Below, piece after piece: positions 31,775 to 40,764 of a stretch of 64,000 nt of DNA (its first letter is position 1; each line of letters opens with the position of its first letter). The notes under the pieces are model-generated. The model saw only the letters and a list, made by a program, of their open reading frames with translations. It did not search any database and was not told where the DNA came from. The translations under genes were made by a program, and so were the position numbers. Origin of the DNA: an uncultured Bacteroides sp. (lineage in GTDB: Bacteria; Bacteroidota; Bacteroidia; Bacteroidales; Bacteroidaceae); the NCBI RefSeq assembly GCF_959029255.1, contig NZ_CAUFUE010000028.1, forward strand, positions 5,583 to 69,582, read 5' to 3'.

Positions 31775-31866
31775 ATGAAGAATTAAGAATGAAGAATGAA
31801 GAATTTGGCTGCGCTATGCAAGCATGCCGCAAGGTAATTCTTCATTCTTCATTCTTAGTTCTTCAT
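31775..31866. repeat. 31-bp inverted repeat with 7-nt period
   Basis: Arms 31775-31805 and 31836-31866 match as reverse complements in 30 of 31 positions and are built from GAAGAAT/TAAGAAT heptamers. The 30-base spacer (TTGGCTGCGCTATGCAAGCA and on) itself has the look of the centre at 21310. It lies in the upstream region of rnr. A weak -7-like TTACTTTG on the minus strand lies near 31890. Confidence 0.85.
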
Positions 31867-31993
31867 TAAATTTATCATTTCTTTCTTTGCAAAGTAAACA
31901 AAATATTGTTTTCGGTAGTTCAATCTGCCCCTAAAATCTTGCCAACCACATGAAAATAATGAATGAACGGCGGTACGTAACGGATTTATGTAC

Positions 31994-32001
31994 TATATTT
32001 G
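31994..32001 (+). promoter_or_regulatory. CDF gene -7 box
   Basis: TATATTTG, 22 bases upstream of the ATG at 32024; it overlaps the first codons of the longer frame and so rules out a start at 31988. Confidence 0.6.
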
Positions 32002-32023
32002 CAACGACTTAGCAAAAAATGAC

Positions 32024-32938
32024 ATGGAAGAACAAGCTCTTGACGAAGAAAACAGCACGCGGGAAAAAGGTATTTACCGGGTGACGATTGTGGGAAGCGT
32101 GGTGAATTTCCTGTTGCTTGTTTTCAAGTTTTTTGCGGGTATCATGGGGCATAGTGCCGCTATGCTGGCAGATGCGGTTCATTCGTTATCCGATTTTATT
32201 ACGGATATCATCGTCATTGTTTTTGTACGTATCTCTTCAAAACCCGAAGACGAGGGACACGATTACGGTCACGGAAAGTACGAAACACTGGCAACTGCCA
32301 TTATCGGTATTTTCCTGTTGCTGGTGGGTTTCGGAATTTTATGGAACGGAGCTTCCTCCATCTATCATTTTCTGCGGGGAGGTTCGTTGCAAGAGCCCGG
32401 CATGCTGGCGTTGATAGCGGCGGTGGTATCCATTGTCCTCAAGGAGGCGCTCTATCAATATACCGTATTCCAAGGGAAGAAACTGAACTCACAGGCGGTT
32501 GTAGCCAACGCCTGGCATCACCGGAGCGACGCGTTGTCGTCCATAGGTACCGCCATCGGTATTGGTGGCGCCATCCTCTTGGGAAACCGGTGGAGAGTGT
32601 TGGACCCCCTGGCGGCAGTTATCGTCAGCTTCTTCATTATGAAAGTAGCCATTCAGTTGTTGATTCCCTGTGTAGATGAATTATTGGAGAAATCCTTGCC
32701 TGCCGATGTGGAAAACAAGATACAGGAAACGATTCTTTCATTTCCCGGAGTAAGTTCCCCGCATCATCTTCGTACGCGCCGCATCGGCAACTATTACGCC
32801 ATCGAAGTACACGTGCGCATGGACGGAAAAATATCATTGGAAGAAGCCCACCACACAGCGACTGCCATCGAGAACAAGTTGAAAGAGCTGTTTGGCAAAA
32901 ATACCCACGTCGGCATCCATCTGGAACCGATTAAGTGA
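32024..32938 (+). CDS. Cation diffusion facilitator family transporter
   Basis: About 304 residues, an inner-membrane metal/proton antiporter of the CDF family. Six membrane helices are evident. Metal-site signatures are HSLSDFITD in the second helix and HHRSDALSS in the fifth, the H-x3-D plus H-x3-D arrangement of zinc- or broad-range members; the DYGHGKYE motif between them is standard. A soluble C-terminal domain with His residues (FPGVSSPHHLRTRRIGNYY) follows. The start at 32024 (MEEQALDEENS) is set by the promoter. Zinc, iron or manganese cannot be told apart from sequence. Possibly cotranscribed with the next two genes. Confidence 0.9.
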   Translation: MEEQALDEENSTREKGIYRVTIVGSVVNFLLLVFKFFAGIMGHSAAMLADAVHSLSDFITDIIVIVFVRISSKPEDEGHDYGHGKYETLATAIIGIFLLLVGFGILWNGASSIYHFLRGGSLQEPGMLALIAAVVSIVLKEALYQYTVFQGKKLNSQAVVANAWHHRSDALSSIGTAIGIGGAILLGNRWRVLDPLAAVIVSFFIMKVAIQLLIPCVDELLEKSLPADVENKIQETILSFPGVSSPHHLRTRRIGNYYAIEVHVRMDGKISLEEAHHTATAIENKLKELFGKNTHVGIHLEPIK

Positions 32939-32944
32939 AATACA

Positions 32945-33034
32945 ATAAAGTGATAGAAGTGATAAGAATGATAAAATACCAAGTAATTTCAATCGTACAT
33001 CGTACATCGTCAAATCGTAAATATGTAAACGTGT
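32945..33034. repeat. Short-period A/T-rich spacer
   Basis: First GTGATAGAA/GTGATAAGA/ATGATAAAA-like nonamers, then ATCGTACATCGTACATCGTCAA octamer-like steps, run up to the start of the SDR gene. No strong hairpin is formed. Same class as other short-period spacers here. Confidence 0.5.
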
Positions 33035-33036
33035 AA

Positions 33037-34044
33037 ATGGAAACGATTTTAGTCACAGGAGCAAGCGGATTTATAGGAAGTTTCATCGTTGAGGAAGCGT
33101 TGAAGCGTAAGTTCGGCGTATGGGCGGGTATTCGTTCGTCCAGCAGCCGGGAATACTTGAAGAATCGCAAGATACATATTCTCGAACTCGATTTTGCGCA
33201 TCCCAACGAACTACGGGCGCAGCTCTCCGGGCATAAGGGAACCTATAACAAGTTCGATTATATCGTCCATTGCGCGGGTGTCACCAAATGCGTGGATAAG
33301 AGCGACTTTGACCGTGTGAACTATCTCCAGACCAAATATTTCGTTGATACGCTGAGGGAGCTGAACATGATTCCCAAGCAGTTCATCTTCATTAGTACGC
33401 TGAGCGTCTTCGGTCCTGTGCGCGAGAAGACCTACCGCCCCATCGCGGAGACGGATACCCCCATGCCCAATACCGCATACGGTCTTAGCAAACTGAAAGC
33501 GGAAATTTATTTGCAAAGCATTCCGGGTTTTCCATACGTCATCTATCGCCCTACGGGAGTTTATGGCCCGCGCGAGAAAGATTATTTCCTGATGGCAAAG
33601 TCCATCCGGCAGCATACGGATTTCTCTGTCGGCTTTCGTCGGCAAGACCTGACGTTCATTTACGTCAAAGACATCGTGCAGGCGGTTTTCCAAGGAATTG
33701 ATAAAAAAGTATGCCGTCGCGCCTATTTCCTGGCGGATGGGAAAGTCTATCAGAGCCGTACGTTTTCGGACTTGATACGGAAAGAATTGGGCAATCCGTT
33801 TGTTATTCGCCTAAGATGCCCGTTAATTGTGCTGAAAGTAGTATCTTTGCTCGCTGAATTCTGGGCAAAACGACGGAAGACCACCAGTACGCTCAATTCG
33901 GACAAATATAGAATAATGAAACAACGCAACTGGCAATGTGACATTACTCCGGCCATCGAGGAACTGGACTTCAGTCCTGAATACGATTTGGAACGGGGAG
34001 TGAAGGAAACGATTGCATGGTATAAAGACAAAGGATGGCTTTAG
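33037..34044 (+). CDS. NAD-dependent epimerase/dehydratase (extended SDR)
   Basis: A 335-residue extended short-chain dehydrogenase. The Rossmann motif TGASGFIG is at residues 7-14; ISTLSVFGP supplies the Ser/Thr; YGLSK has the catalytic Tyr148 and Lys152; YRPTGVYGPREKDY is the usual substrate-domain entry. Typical substrates are nucleotide sugars, but some Bacteroides members act on lipids. The stop overlaps the start of a PAP2-type membrane enzyme gene by ten bases, so a lipid or lipid-linked head-group substrate is an attractive inference. Exact reaction unknown. Confidence 0.85.
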   Translation: METILVTGASGFIGSFIVEEALKRKFGVWAGIRSSSSREYLKNRKIHILELDFAHPNELRAQLSGHKGTYNKFDYIVHCAGVTKCVDKSDFDRVNYLQTKYFVDTLRELNMIPKQFIFISTLSVFGPVREKTYRPIAETDTPMPNTAYGLSKLKAEIYLQSIPGFPYVIYRPTGVYGPREKDYFLMAKSIRQHTDFSVGFRRQDLTFIYVKDIVQAVFQGIDKKVCRRAYFLADGKVYQSRTFSDLIRKELGNPFVIRLRCPLIVLKVVSLLAEFWAKRRKTTSTLNSDKYRIMKQRNWQCDITPAIEELDFSPEYDLERGVKETIAWYKDKGWL

Positions 34045-35000
34045 ATTTATTTAAAAAGGTAGAAACCCGCAAAGGGCTCTTTGCTGTAGAGAAGATTACG
34101 CTGATATACAATCTGCTGACTTCCATTCTGATTCTGTTTCTTTTTCAGGAGATGGACCATCCGGGGCAGATGTTGGCAGACCGGGTTATGATTGCCGGTA
34201 TGACGTTTCTGCTGATGTATCTCTATCGGCTTGCCCCTTGCAAATTCTCCGCTTTCGTCCGCATTGCCATTCAGATGTCTCTGCTTTCCTACTGGTATCC
34301 CGATACTTTTGAGTTCAATCGTGTTTTCCCTAACCTCGACCATGTCTTTGCGTCGGCGGAGCAGTGGATATTCGGCGGGCAACCTGCCGTGTGGTTCTGC
34401 CTGCGTTTTCCGCAAATGTGGGTGAGCGAACCGTTCAACATGGGGTATTTTTCCTATTATCCGATGATTCTCCTCGTGGTGGTGTGGTATTTCCTTTATC
34501 GTTTCGAGCTTTTTGAGAAAGTGTCATTTGTCATTGTCACCGCTTTTTTCATCTATTACCTGGTTTATATCTTTGTTCCGGTTGCCGGTCCTCAATTCTA
34601 TTTCCCTGCCATCGGTGAAGATAAAGTGGCGCAAGGCATATTCCCTGCCATCGGCGATTATTTCCATCACCATCAGGAACTTCTTCCCGGTCCCGGATAC
34701 GAGCATGGCTTTTTCTATAACCTGGTGGAAGGTTCACAACAAGTGGGTGAGCGTCCCACGGCAGCCTTTCCAAGTTCGCATGTGGGCATGTCTACCATTC
34801 TGATGATTATGGCGTGGCGTGGCAGTAAGTGGCTGTTTGCCTGCCTGTTGCCTTTCTATTTGTTGCTTTGTGGGGCTACGGTATACATTCAGGCGCACTA
34901 TCTTATTGACGCCATCGTCGGCTTTTTCTCCGCTTTTGTACTCTACATCGTAGTGACGTGGATGTTCAAGCGGTGGTTTGCACGGCCGATGTTCAAGTAG
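34035..35000 (+). CDS. PAP2-superfamily membrane protein (inositolphosphotransferase-like)
   Basis: A 321-residue inner-membrane protein. The N-terminal half has several membrane helices, and the phosphatase/transferase signature lies late: AAFPSSHVGMS near residue 245 and HYLIDAIVG near residue 288, the arrangement of Aur1/IPC-synthase-like PAP2 members rather than classical PgpB. The first KxxxxxxRP motif is not evident, as in the Aur1 branch, and a GPQFYFPAIGED segment takes its place. It may move a phospho-head group to or from a lipid such as a sphingolipid; this is inference from fold and from its coupling to the SDR gene. Confidence 0.82.
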   Translation: MALDLFKKVETRKGLFAVEKITLIYNLLTSILILFLFQEMDHPGQMLADRVMIAGMTFLLMYLYRLAPCKFSAFVRIAIQMSLLSYWYPDTFEFNRVFPNLDHVFASAEQWIFGGQPAVWFCLRFPQMWVSEPFNMGYFSYYPMILLVVVWYFLYRFELFEKVSFVIVTAFFIYYLVYIFVPVAGPQFYFPAIGEDKVAQGIFPAIGDYFHHHQELLPGPGYEHGFFYNLVEGSQQVGERPTAAFPSSHVGMSTILMIMAWRGSKWLFACLLPFYLLLCGATVYIQAHYLIDAIVGFFSAFVLYIVVTWMFKRWFARPMFK

Positions 35001-35021
35001 GGGCACATATTCTGATGCAAA

Positions 35022-35120
35022 ATGAAATATACACTCCGGCTGATTGCCAGCCTTATCTTTTTGTTTTCAACATCTGTTTCCTCTCACTTTGGTATAATTT
35101 TATTCGGAACAGTATTCTAA
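35022..35120 (+). pseudogene. Possible remnant of a secreted-protein gene (signal peptide only)
   Basis: A 32-codon frame, beginning MKYTLRLIASLIFLFSTSVS, looks like a complete signal peptide that runs into ten non-descript residues and a stop. It starts 21 bases after the PAP2 gene in the same direction. This suggests that a third, exported product once followed in the operon and was lost after its first ~22 codons. It may equally be a chance hydrophobic frame. The rest of the gap to 35242 has no other coding signal. Confidence 0.35.
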
Positions 35121-35242
35121 AGAATCTTGCAGGAAACTTAATAAGAAAGATGTGGAGTAATGGAAAGTTTCCATAAACCTTCTACAAATATTTTGCTTCA
35201 TAAGATTTAATTCTTTCCTTTGTTACCTGATAAAGATGAACT

Positions 35243-38200
35243 ATGAAAGCAAAATTTGGAATAATATTGTGGGTGTTGCTCCTCTCTCAATTGATTAATG
35301 CACAAACATTTGATGGTAAAAGCCTTTTGTTTGAAAACTTATCAGTCAACAGTGGCCTTTCGCATAGTGACGTTAATGCCATAGTACAAGATAGAGATGG
35401 GTTCATGTGGTTCGGCACTTATAATGGACTTTGCAAATATAGCGGTAAAATGACAGTTTATCGAAGTGATAATTCTGCTTTGTCCAATAATCGCATACTT
35501 TCACTCTATGCTGGAAATGATTCATTGTTATATATTGGTACAGAAGCGGGGGGACTTAATATCTATAATCTTAATAATAATAGCATTACCGCTTACAGGA
35601 ACAAGGCCGGTGACGAGACTTCATTGGCCGGCGATGTAGTCAATAATATATTTGAAGATAGTTCTCACAGAATATGGATTTGTACCGACTCCGGTTTGTC
35701 TTGTATCAATCGTGGGAAAGATAATCGCATTTCTTTTACTTCTTTTTATCCGGAGGATTTTCAGGGACTGATTATTTGTGGTATGGAGACGGAGCCCGGA
35801 AAATTTATTATAGGTGCGACTTCGGGGATTTTATCTTTTGATTCTAATATTGGAAAGTTCCAATTTCTATATCGTGATGACATTGATGCCCTTACAAGAT
35901 GTATCATTAGGCTGTCTTCGGGTGATTATCTTGTGGGATCGTCACTCGGACTTTTCCGCTTGTCCGGTGATTTGAAGAATATTACTCGAATCTCTTCACA
36001 AAACGTATTGTCGCTGCTGCCGGATGTGAGGGGAGGGGTCTGGATGGGAACTTTTAATGACGGATTATATTTTTTTGATAAAGATTTGAACGCTAGTGCC
36101 CACTACAAGGCAGATAATACTAAGCCTAATAGTATTCGTGGGGATGAACCCAGAACTCTTTTTGTGGATAAATCGGGTGTCCTATGGGTTGGGACAATTG
36201 GTGAGGGAATCAATAAAACAAATATTTATGATAAGCCTATTCAGCTTTATACAGCTTCTTCCGAAAGCGAATCGGGACTGAATGTGAATAGAATTATTAC
36301 TTTCACAGAAGACCGGAATAACCTTTTATGGGTGGGTACACGCGGAGGCGGGATTGAAATCATGAATCCTCAAACTGGGAAGTTTATGAATTTGAACCGG
36401 CGTAAATCGGTTAATCGGCAACTGGCGGATATATCAGCTTTTTATCAGGATAAAAATGGGGCAATGTGGGTAGGAACCTGGAGTGGACTTTATGTGATTC
36501 CCGCTTCTCAGGTAGCTTCTATTTTGGAAACGGATAAAGTGAATTTTGATGTAATTGATATTGAACCCCAAGGAATATACTCTAGCGTATATAGGATTGT
36601 GGAAGATGCTGATAACTATTTGTGGATTAGTACTTCTACTGGAGTCTATTGCTATATGCCCGATTCTGTGAATTATTATCGGGGGAAAACCATACGTTAT
36701 ACATCCGGAAAAGATAACCGGTTGCACATATCTGATAACTTTGTAACAGATATTTTGGTTGATTCGCATTCTACCTATAAAACAATCTGGATTGGTACGC
36801 GCAAAGGACTGGATAAATTGATGTTTACTCCGGAAGGGACAAAAATTGAATGTATTCTGCCTGATGGCGATAATGGATTTTGTGGTGAATTCATTTCTAC
36901 CATCCATTTGGACAATAAAGGAGAGCTTTGGGTAGCCACTTTGGGTGGAGGACTTAATAAAATGCTATCAGGGCGTTTTGATGAGTCAGTACCTCGTTTT
37001 GAAGCATATAATAATAAGAATTATCCATTTGTGAACAATGAATTTGAATCTTTGCAAGAAGATAGTCATGGTAATTTCTGGATAGGAGGTTATGGAATTC
37101 TTCGCTTCAACCCTTCTACCGGAGACACTCATTATTATACGGTAAAGGATCGCCTTCAGAGTAACTCTTTTAAGATTTGGGCTTCTTGCAGGTTGAGAAA
37201 TGGTAAGATGGTTTTTGGCGGGGTGAATGGATTTAATATTTTTCATCCTGATAGTATTAAGAATAATCAAGTTGTTCCCCAAGTGGTGTTGACCGACTTT
37301 AAGATATTTAATCACAGTGTAGCGGTTGGGGATACCATAGGAAAGCACGTTATTTTACCTCAGTCTTTGGTACGCTGTAAAAATATAGAGCTGGAATATG
37401 ACCAGAACAATCTTACTTTTGAATTTGCCGCACTTCATTATGTGTCTCCGGAGCATAACCAGTTTCGGTATCGTTTGGAAGGAGCCGATAAAGAATGGCA
37501 ATACACTCAGGGTAAGGAAGCTTATGCAACCTATACAAATCTCCGTCCGGGAGAATACAATTTGGTTATTTATGGTGCCAATAGCGACGGGGTGTGGAAT
37601 GAAACCGGTACTTCGTTGCAAATAAAGATACACCCGCCTTTCTGGCAGACTAATTATGCGTATGCTTTTTACATCTTTATGTTTATATTGTTCTTGTACT
37701 TATTCCAACGTTCAGTCACGCGTAAGTCGGAACAGCGTCATCGTTTGGAAATTGAACGTAAACTGCATATTGAAGAACAAAAGAACTATGATGCTAAACT
37801 CAAGTTCTTTACTGATATTTCTCACGAAATTAAAACTCCGTTATCGCTTATTGCCGCGCCTTTTGAAGAGCTGCTCAGTAACCCCATGCTGGGGAACCAG
37901 ACTAAGAGCAGGCTTAGGCTTATGAGTCAGAATGTGCATCGTTTGATGAAGCTGGTAGAACAGATTATGGATTTTCGAAAATATGACAATAGTGTGATGA
38001 AAATGGAAGTGGCGGAGACTGATTTTGTTCCTTTCATAAAAGAGATAGCGGCTTTATTTAAGTTGGCTGCCGACCAACGCCATATTACTATTGAATGTGA
38101 CCTCGGAGAACAGACACTTCCACTATATGCCGATAGGGAAAAAATGGAAAAGGTTTTTATAAACTTATTATCCAATTCTTTGAAATTTACTCCGGATGGT

Positions 38201-39349
38201 GGAAGGATAAGGGTTAGTTATACCGAAGATGTAACTTCCGTTTGTTTCTGTATAGAGGACAATGGAGCGGGAATCGCACCGGGTGATCTTGAAAAGATAT
38301 TCGACCGCTTTTATCAAGGTTCTAATTCCGGGAGTAAGGGTGGAACAGGAATCGGACTTGCTTTGTCGCGCCTGATTATTGAACAGCATAAAGGGCGTAT
38401 TTGGGCAGAATCGGAATATGGACAAGGTTCCAAATTCTATTTTTCCCTGTTGAAAGGAAAAGAGCATTATTTGCCGGAAGAGATTGTGGATAAGTCTGTC
38501 AATGAATTATCTACAGATACTTATGACGTTGTAAGCAACTTCACCGAACCACGCGCAGTAGAGGTGGAAGAGGTCGGAAATTCCTTAAATAAGGAAACCA
38601 CCATTTTGATTACGGAGGATAATGATTCTTTGAGGCAGTATTTGGCGGAAGTTTTGGGAGTAAAATATCGTATATTGGAAGCCCCCAATGGGAAGGTGGC
38701 TTATGAAATTGCCATTACGGAACTACCGGATCTTGTTGTTACGGATATTATGATGCCTGAAATGACGGGGCTGGAGTTGTGCAGTAAACTTAAGGAAAAC
38801 CTGAATACTTCCCACATTCCTGTTTTGATGCTCACTGCGAGGGATGTCGTATCATATCAGATAGAAGGATATAAAACAGGAGCTGATGCTTATGTTACCA
38901 AGCCGTTTAGCGTGGAGTTACTAAAAACTTTGATAAAGAGGCGTATTGAGTCCAGGCAACAAATGAAAATGCAGTTTCAGAAACAGATAGAATTGAAACC
39001 TTCGGAAATCACTGTCACTACAGCGGATGAACGCTTATTGAAGAAATGCCTGGAGTCTATTGAAGAACACATCACAGAACCTGAATTCGGAGTGGATGAG
39101 TTGTGTGCTGAAATAGGTATTAGCCGTCCCCAGCTTTACCGAAAGATTAAATCATTGACCGATATGTCTGCCATTCAGTTTATTCGCAGCATTCGATTAA
39201 AACGTGCGGCTCAAATACTGTTGCAAGATAACTCTTCTGTCAGTGAAGTAATGTATTCTGTGGGCTTCAATAATCTCTCTTATTTTTGCAAAATATTCAA
39301 GGAAGAATTTGGCTGTTTACCCAAAAAGTTCAAAGAAAACCACGATTAA
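35243..39349 (+). CDS. Hybrid two-component system regulator of the polysaccharide utilization locus
   Basis: A 1368-residue HTCS protein that joins sensing and transcription control. Order: signal peptide, ~14 two-component-propeller repeats (to ~residue 690), Y_Y_Y domain, one membrane helix (~805-825), HisKA with FFTDISHEIKTPLSLI near 857, HATPase with NLLSNSLKFTPDGG and GGTGIGLAL (~975-1035), receiver domain with TDIMMPEMTGLEL near 1168, and an AraC DNA-binding domain (~1270-1368). It is expected to sense a released oligosaccharide in the periplasm and activate the SusC/SusD operon that starts just downstream. All key residues are intact. It has its own terminator. Confidence 0.95.
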   Translation: MKAKFGIILWVLLLSQLINAQTFDGKSLLFENLSVNSGLSHSDVNAIVQDRDGFMWFGTYNGLCKYSGKMTVYRSDNSALSNNRILSLYAGNDSLLYIGTEAGGLNIYNLNNNSITAYRNKAGDETSLAGDVVNNIFEDSSHRIWICTDSGLSCINRGKDNRISFTSFYPEDFQGLIICGMETEPGKFIIGATSGILSFDSNIGKFQFLYRDDIDALTRCIIRLSSGDYLVGSSLGLFRLSGDLKNITRISSQNVLSLLPDVRGGVWMGTFNDGLYFFDKDLNASAHYKADNTKPNSIRGDEPRTLFVDKSGVLWVGTIGEGINKTNIYDKPIQLYTASSESESGLNVNRIITFTEDRNNLLWVGTRGGGIEIMNPQTGKFMNLNRRKSVNRQLADISAFYQDKNGAMWVGTWSGLYVIPASQVASILETDKVNFDVIDIEPQGIYSSVYRIVEDADNYLWISTSTGVYCYMPDSVNYYRGKTIRYTSGKDNRLHISDNFVTDILVDSHSTYKTIWIGTRKGLDKLMFTPEGTKIECILPDGDNGFCGEFISTIHLDNKGELWVATLGGGLNKMLSGRFDESVPRFEAYNNKNYPFVNNEFESLQEDSHGNFWIGGYGILRFNPSTGDTHYYTVKDRLQSNSFKIWASCRLRNGKMVFGGVNGFNIFHPDSIKNNQVVPQVVLTDFKIFNHSVAVGDTIGKHVILPQSLVRCKNIELEYDQNNLTFEFAALHYVSPEHNQFRYRLEGADKEWQYTQGKEAYATYTNLRPGEYNLVIYGANSDGVWNETGTSLQIKIHPPFWQTNYAYAFYIFMFILFLYLFQRSVTRKSEQRHRLEIERKLHIEEQKNYDAKLKFFTDISHEIKTPLSLIAAPFEELLSNPMLGNQTKSRLRLMSQNVHRLMKLVEQIMDFRKYDNSVMKMEVAETDFVPFIKEIAALFKLAADQRHITIECDLGEQTLPLYADREKMEKVFINLLSNSLKFTPDGGRIRVSYTEDVTSVCFCIEDNGAGIAPGDLEKIFDRFYQGSNSGSKGGTGIGLALSRLIIEQHKGRIWAESEYGQGSKFYFSLLKGKEHYLPEEIVDKSVNELSTDTYDVVSNFTEPRAVEVEEVGNSLNKETTILITEDNDSLRQYLAEVLGVKYRILEAPNGKVAYEIAITELPDLVVTDIMMPEMTGLELCSKLKENLNTSHIPVLMLTARDVVSYQIEGYKTGADAYVTKPFSVELLKTLIKRRIESRQQMKMQFQKQIELKPSEITVTTADERLLKKCLESIEEHITEPEFGVDELCAEIGISRPQLYRKIKSLTDMSAIQFIRSIRLKRAAQILLQDNSSVSEVMYSVGFNNLSYFCKIFKEEFGCLPKKFKENHD

Positions 39350-39381
39350 TAGTGGTAAAACTGCAAAATTGATACTTTATG

Positions 39382-39421
39382 AACGATTTGTAGTACTTTC
39401 TACTATGAATCGTTTTGTTTT
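39382..39421 (+). terminator. Terminator after the hybrid regulator gene
   Basis: AACGATT...GTAG / CTAC...AATCGTT stem with a short internal bulge, followed by TTGTTTTAT. It separates the regulator from the operon it probably controls. Confidence 0.75.
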
Positions 39422-39459
39422 ATGAGCTTTTCTGACTGATGTCATAGTATCAAGAGTGC

Positions 39460-39467
39460 TAACTTTG
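39460..39467 (+). promoter_or_regulatory. PUL operon -7 box
   Basis: TAACTTTG with no -33 match, as expected of a promoter that needs the hybrid regulator. The predicted start lies 31 bases before the ATG at 39498. Confidence 0.6.
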
Positions 39468-39497
39468 CCTTCGTTGAACCAATTAAATCTATTAGGT

Positions 39498-40733
39498 ATG
39501 ATTAAATTTACGACACTTAAAATTGTTTTATTACTCTGCTGTTGCAGTCTGATTCTTTTCTCATGCAACGATGATGAATGGAAAAGTAACATTCATGAAT
39601 TGAAAGTAAAGCTGGAAGGTGAATCGGCTATGGTAAACACGCCATTCGAATTTACCGATCTCTCTTTAGGATTGACCTCACGGGTATGGACTTTTGAAGA
39701 CGGTAATCCCTCTTCATCCAGTAACCCTGTAGTGAAGGTTGTTTTTACAAAACCAGGTATGAAGAAGTACACATTAACATTGCAATATGATAATGGAACT
39801 ACTGAATCCAAAGAATTTTCCATTGAGGTGAAATCTGTATTAAAAGCAGCAATAGAGGTGCCCTCTATTACCCCGATGGGTTGCGTGAAATTGAGCGAAC
39901 CGGTTAAATTCCTCTCGGAAGTTGAATCGAATGGCGAAGAAGTGAAATATGAATGGACTTTCCCGGGCGGCTCTCCGGCTACCTCTGCTGAGGCTTCGCC
40001 CACAGTGACGTGGAATAAAAAAGGATATGCTAATGTAGAATTGAAGGTCACGCGTATATCAGACAATGCCCAACTGAACTTAAAGAAGGAAATTCATATC
40101 GGAAACTATCCGATGCTGCGTACTATGACGGAATATGATACCGATAGCTGGGCGGCCGAGGCAGGTAGTAAAATAGGTGCCTGGATTGTTTGGGACGGAA
40201 GTGATAATATTTTCGGCCAGAATGTGGTGGTGCGTTCCAACGGTGGTGCTGACGGTACCGACCATGCGCTCCAGATTAAATATAACGGAAAGAGCGATTG
40301 GCAGTTCTTCCCACGCGATATGTGGGTATCTAATGCCAAATTGCATAAAGGCCAGAAGTACGAATTTTGTTTCTATGCAAAGAGTGCCAAGCCTGCTAAG
40401 ATTAACGAACTGATTCTTATCAATGCCGCCTACGATTATATGTATGACGGGGTTGCTCAAGCAGCTATTGCTACCGATTGGGCTAAATTCTATCCTGATA
40501 TCCCGCTTACTTTCCAGTCATCCGAAACACGTTTTGTTTCTGAAAACGGACTTGACCTTACCGGTGAATGGAAATTATTCCGTTATGAATTCACGGTGGG
40601 AGATAAAGATGTTAACGGTAGTCCGGTTCCTGATATCCTATTGAATACATACCCGTTCTTTATTTTCGGCACGAGCAACGGAGCAGTGGATATATTTATG
40701 GATGAAATTGAAATTAACCTACTGGAAAACTAA
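39498..40733 (+). CDS. PKD-domain surface lipoprotein of the PUL (putative glycan-binding)
   Basis: About 411 residues. The signal ends in SLILFSCND, a lipobox with Cys near residue 23, and the acidic residues after it fit outer-membrane surface export in Bacteroides. Two PKD-like immunoglobulin domains follow, each with the WTF-D/G-G-P core (VWTFEDGNPSSSSNP and YEWTFPGGSPATS). The C-terminal ~200 residues form a beta-sandwich, beginning near NYPMLRTMTEYDTDSW and ending DIFMDEIEINLLEN, the shape of a carbohydrate-binding module. A surface glycan-binding role beside SusC/SusD is inferred. It is the first gene of the operon. Confidence 0.8.
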   Translation: MIKFTTLKIVLLLCCCSLILFSCNDDEWKSNIHELKVKLEGESAMVNTPFEFTDLSLGLTSRVWTFEDGNPSSSSNPVVKVVFTKPGMKKYTLTLQYDNGTTESKEFSIEVKSVLKAAIEVPSITPMGCVKLSEPVKFLSEVESNGEEVKYEWTFPGGSPATSAEASPTVTWNKKGYANVELKVTRISDNAQLNLKKEIHIGNYPMLRTMTEYDTDSWAAEAGSKIGAWIVWDGSDNIFGQNVVVRSNGGADGTDHALQIKYNGKSDWQFFPRDMWVSNAKLHKGQKYEFCFYAKSAKPAKINELILINAAYDYMYDGVAQAAIATDWAKFYPDIPLTFQSSETRFVSENGLDLTGEWKLFRYEFTVGDKDVNGSPVPDILLNTYPFFIFGTSNGAVDIFMDEIEINLLEN

Positions 40734-40764
40734 CTTACTATTCCGAATATAAAATATTAAAGAT

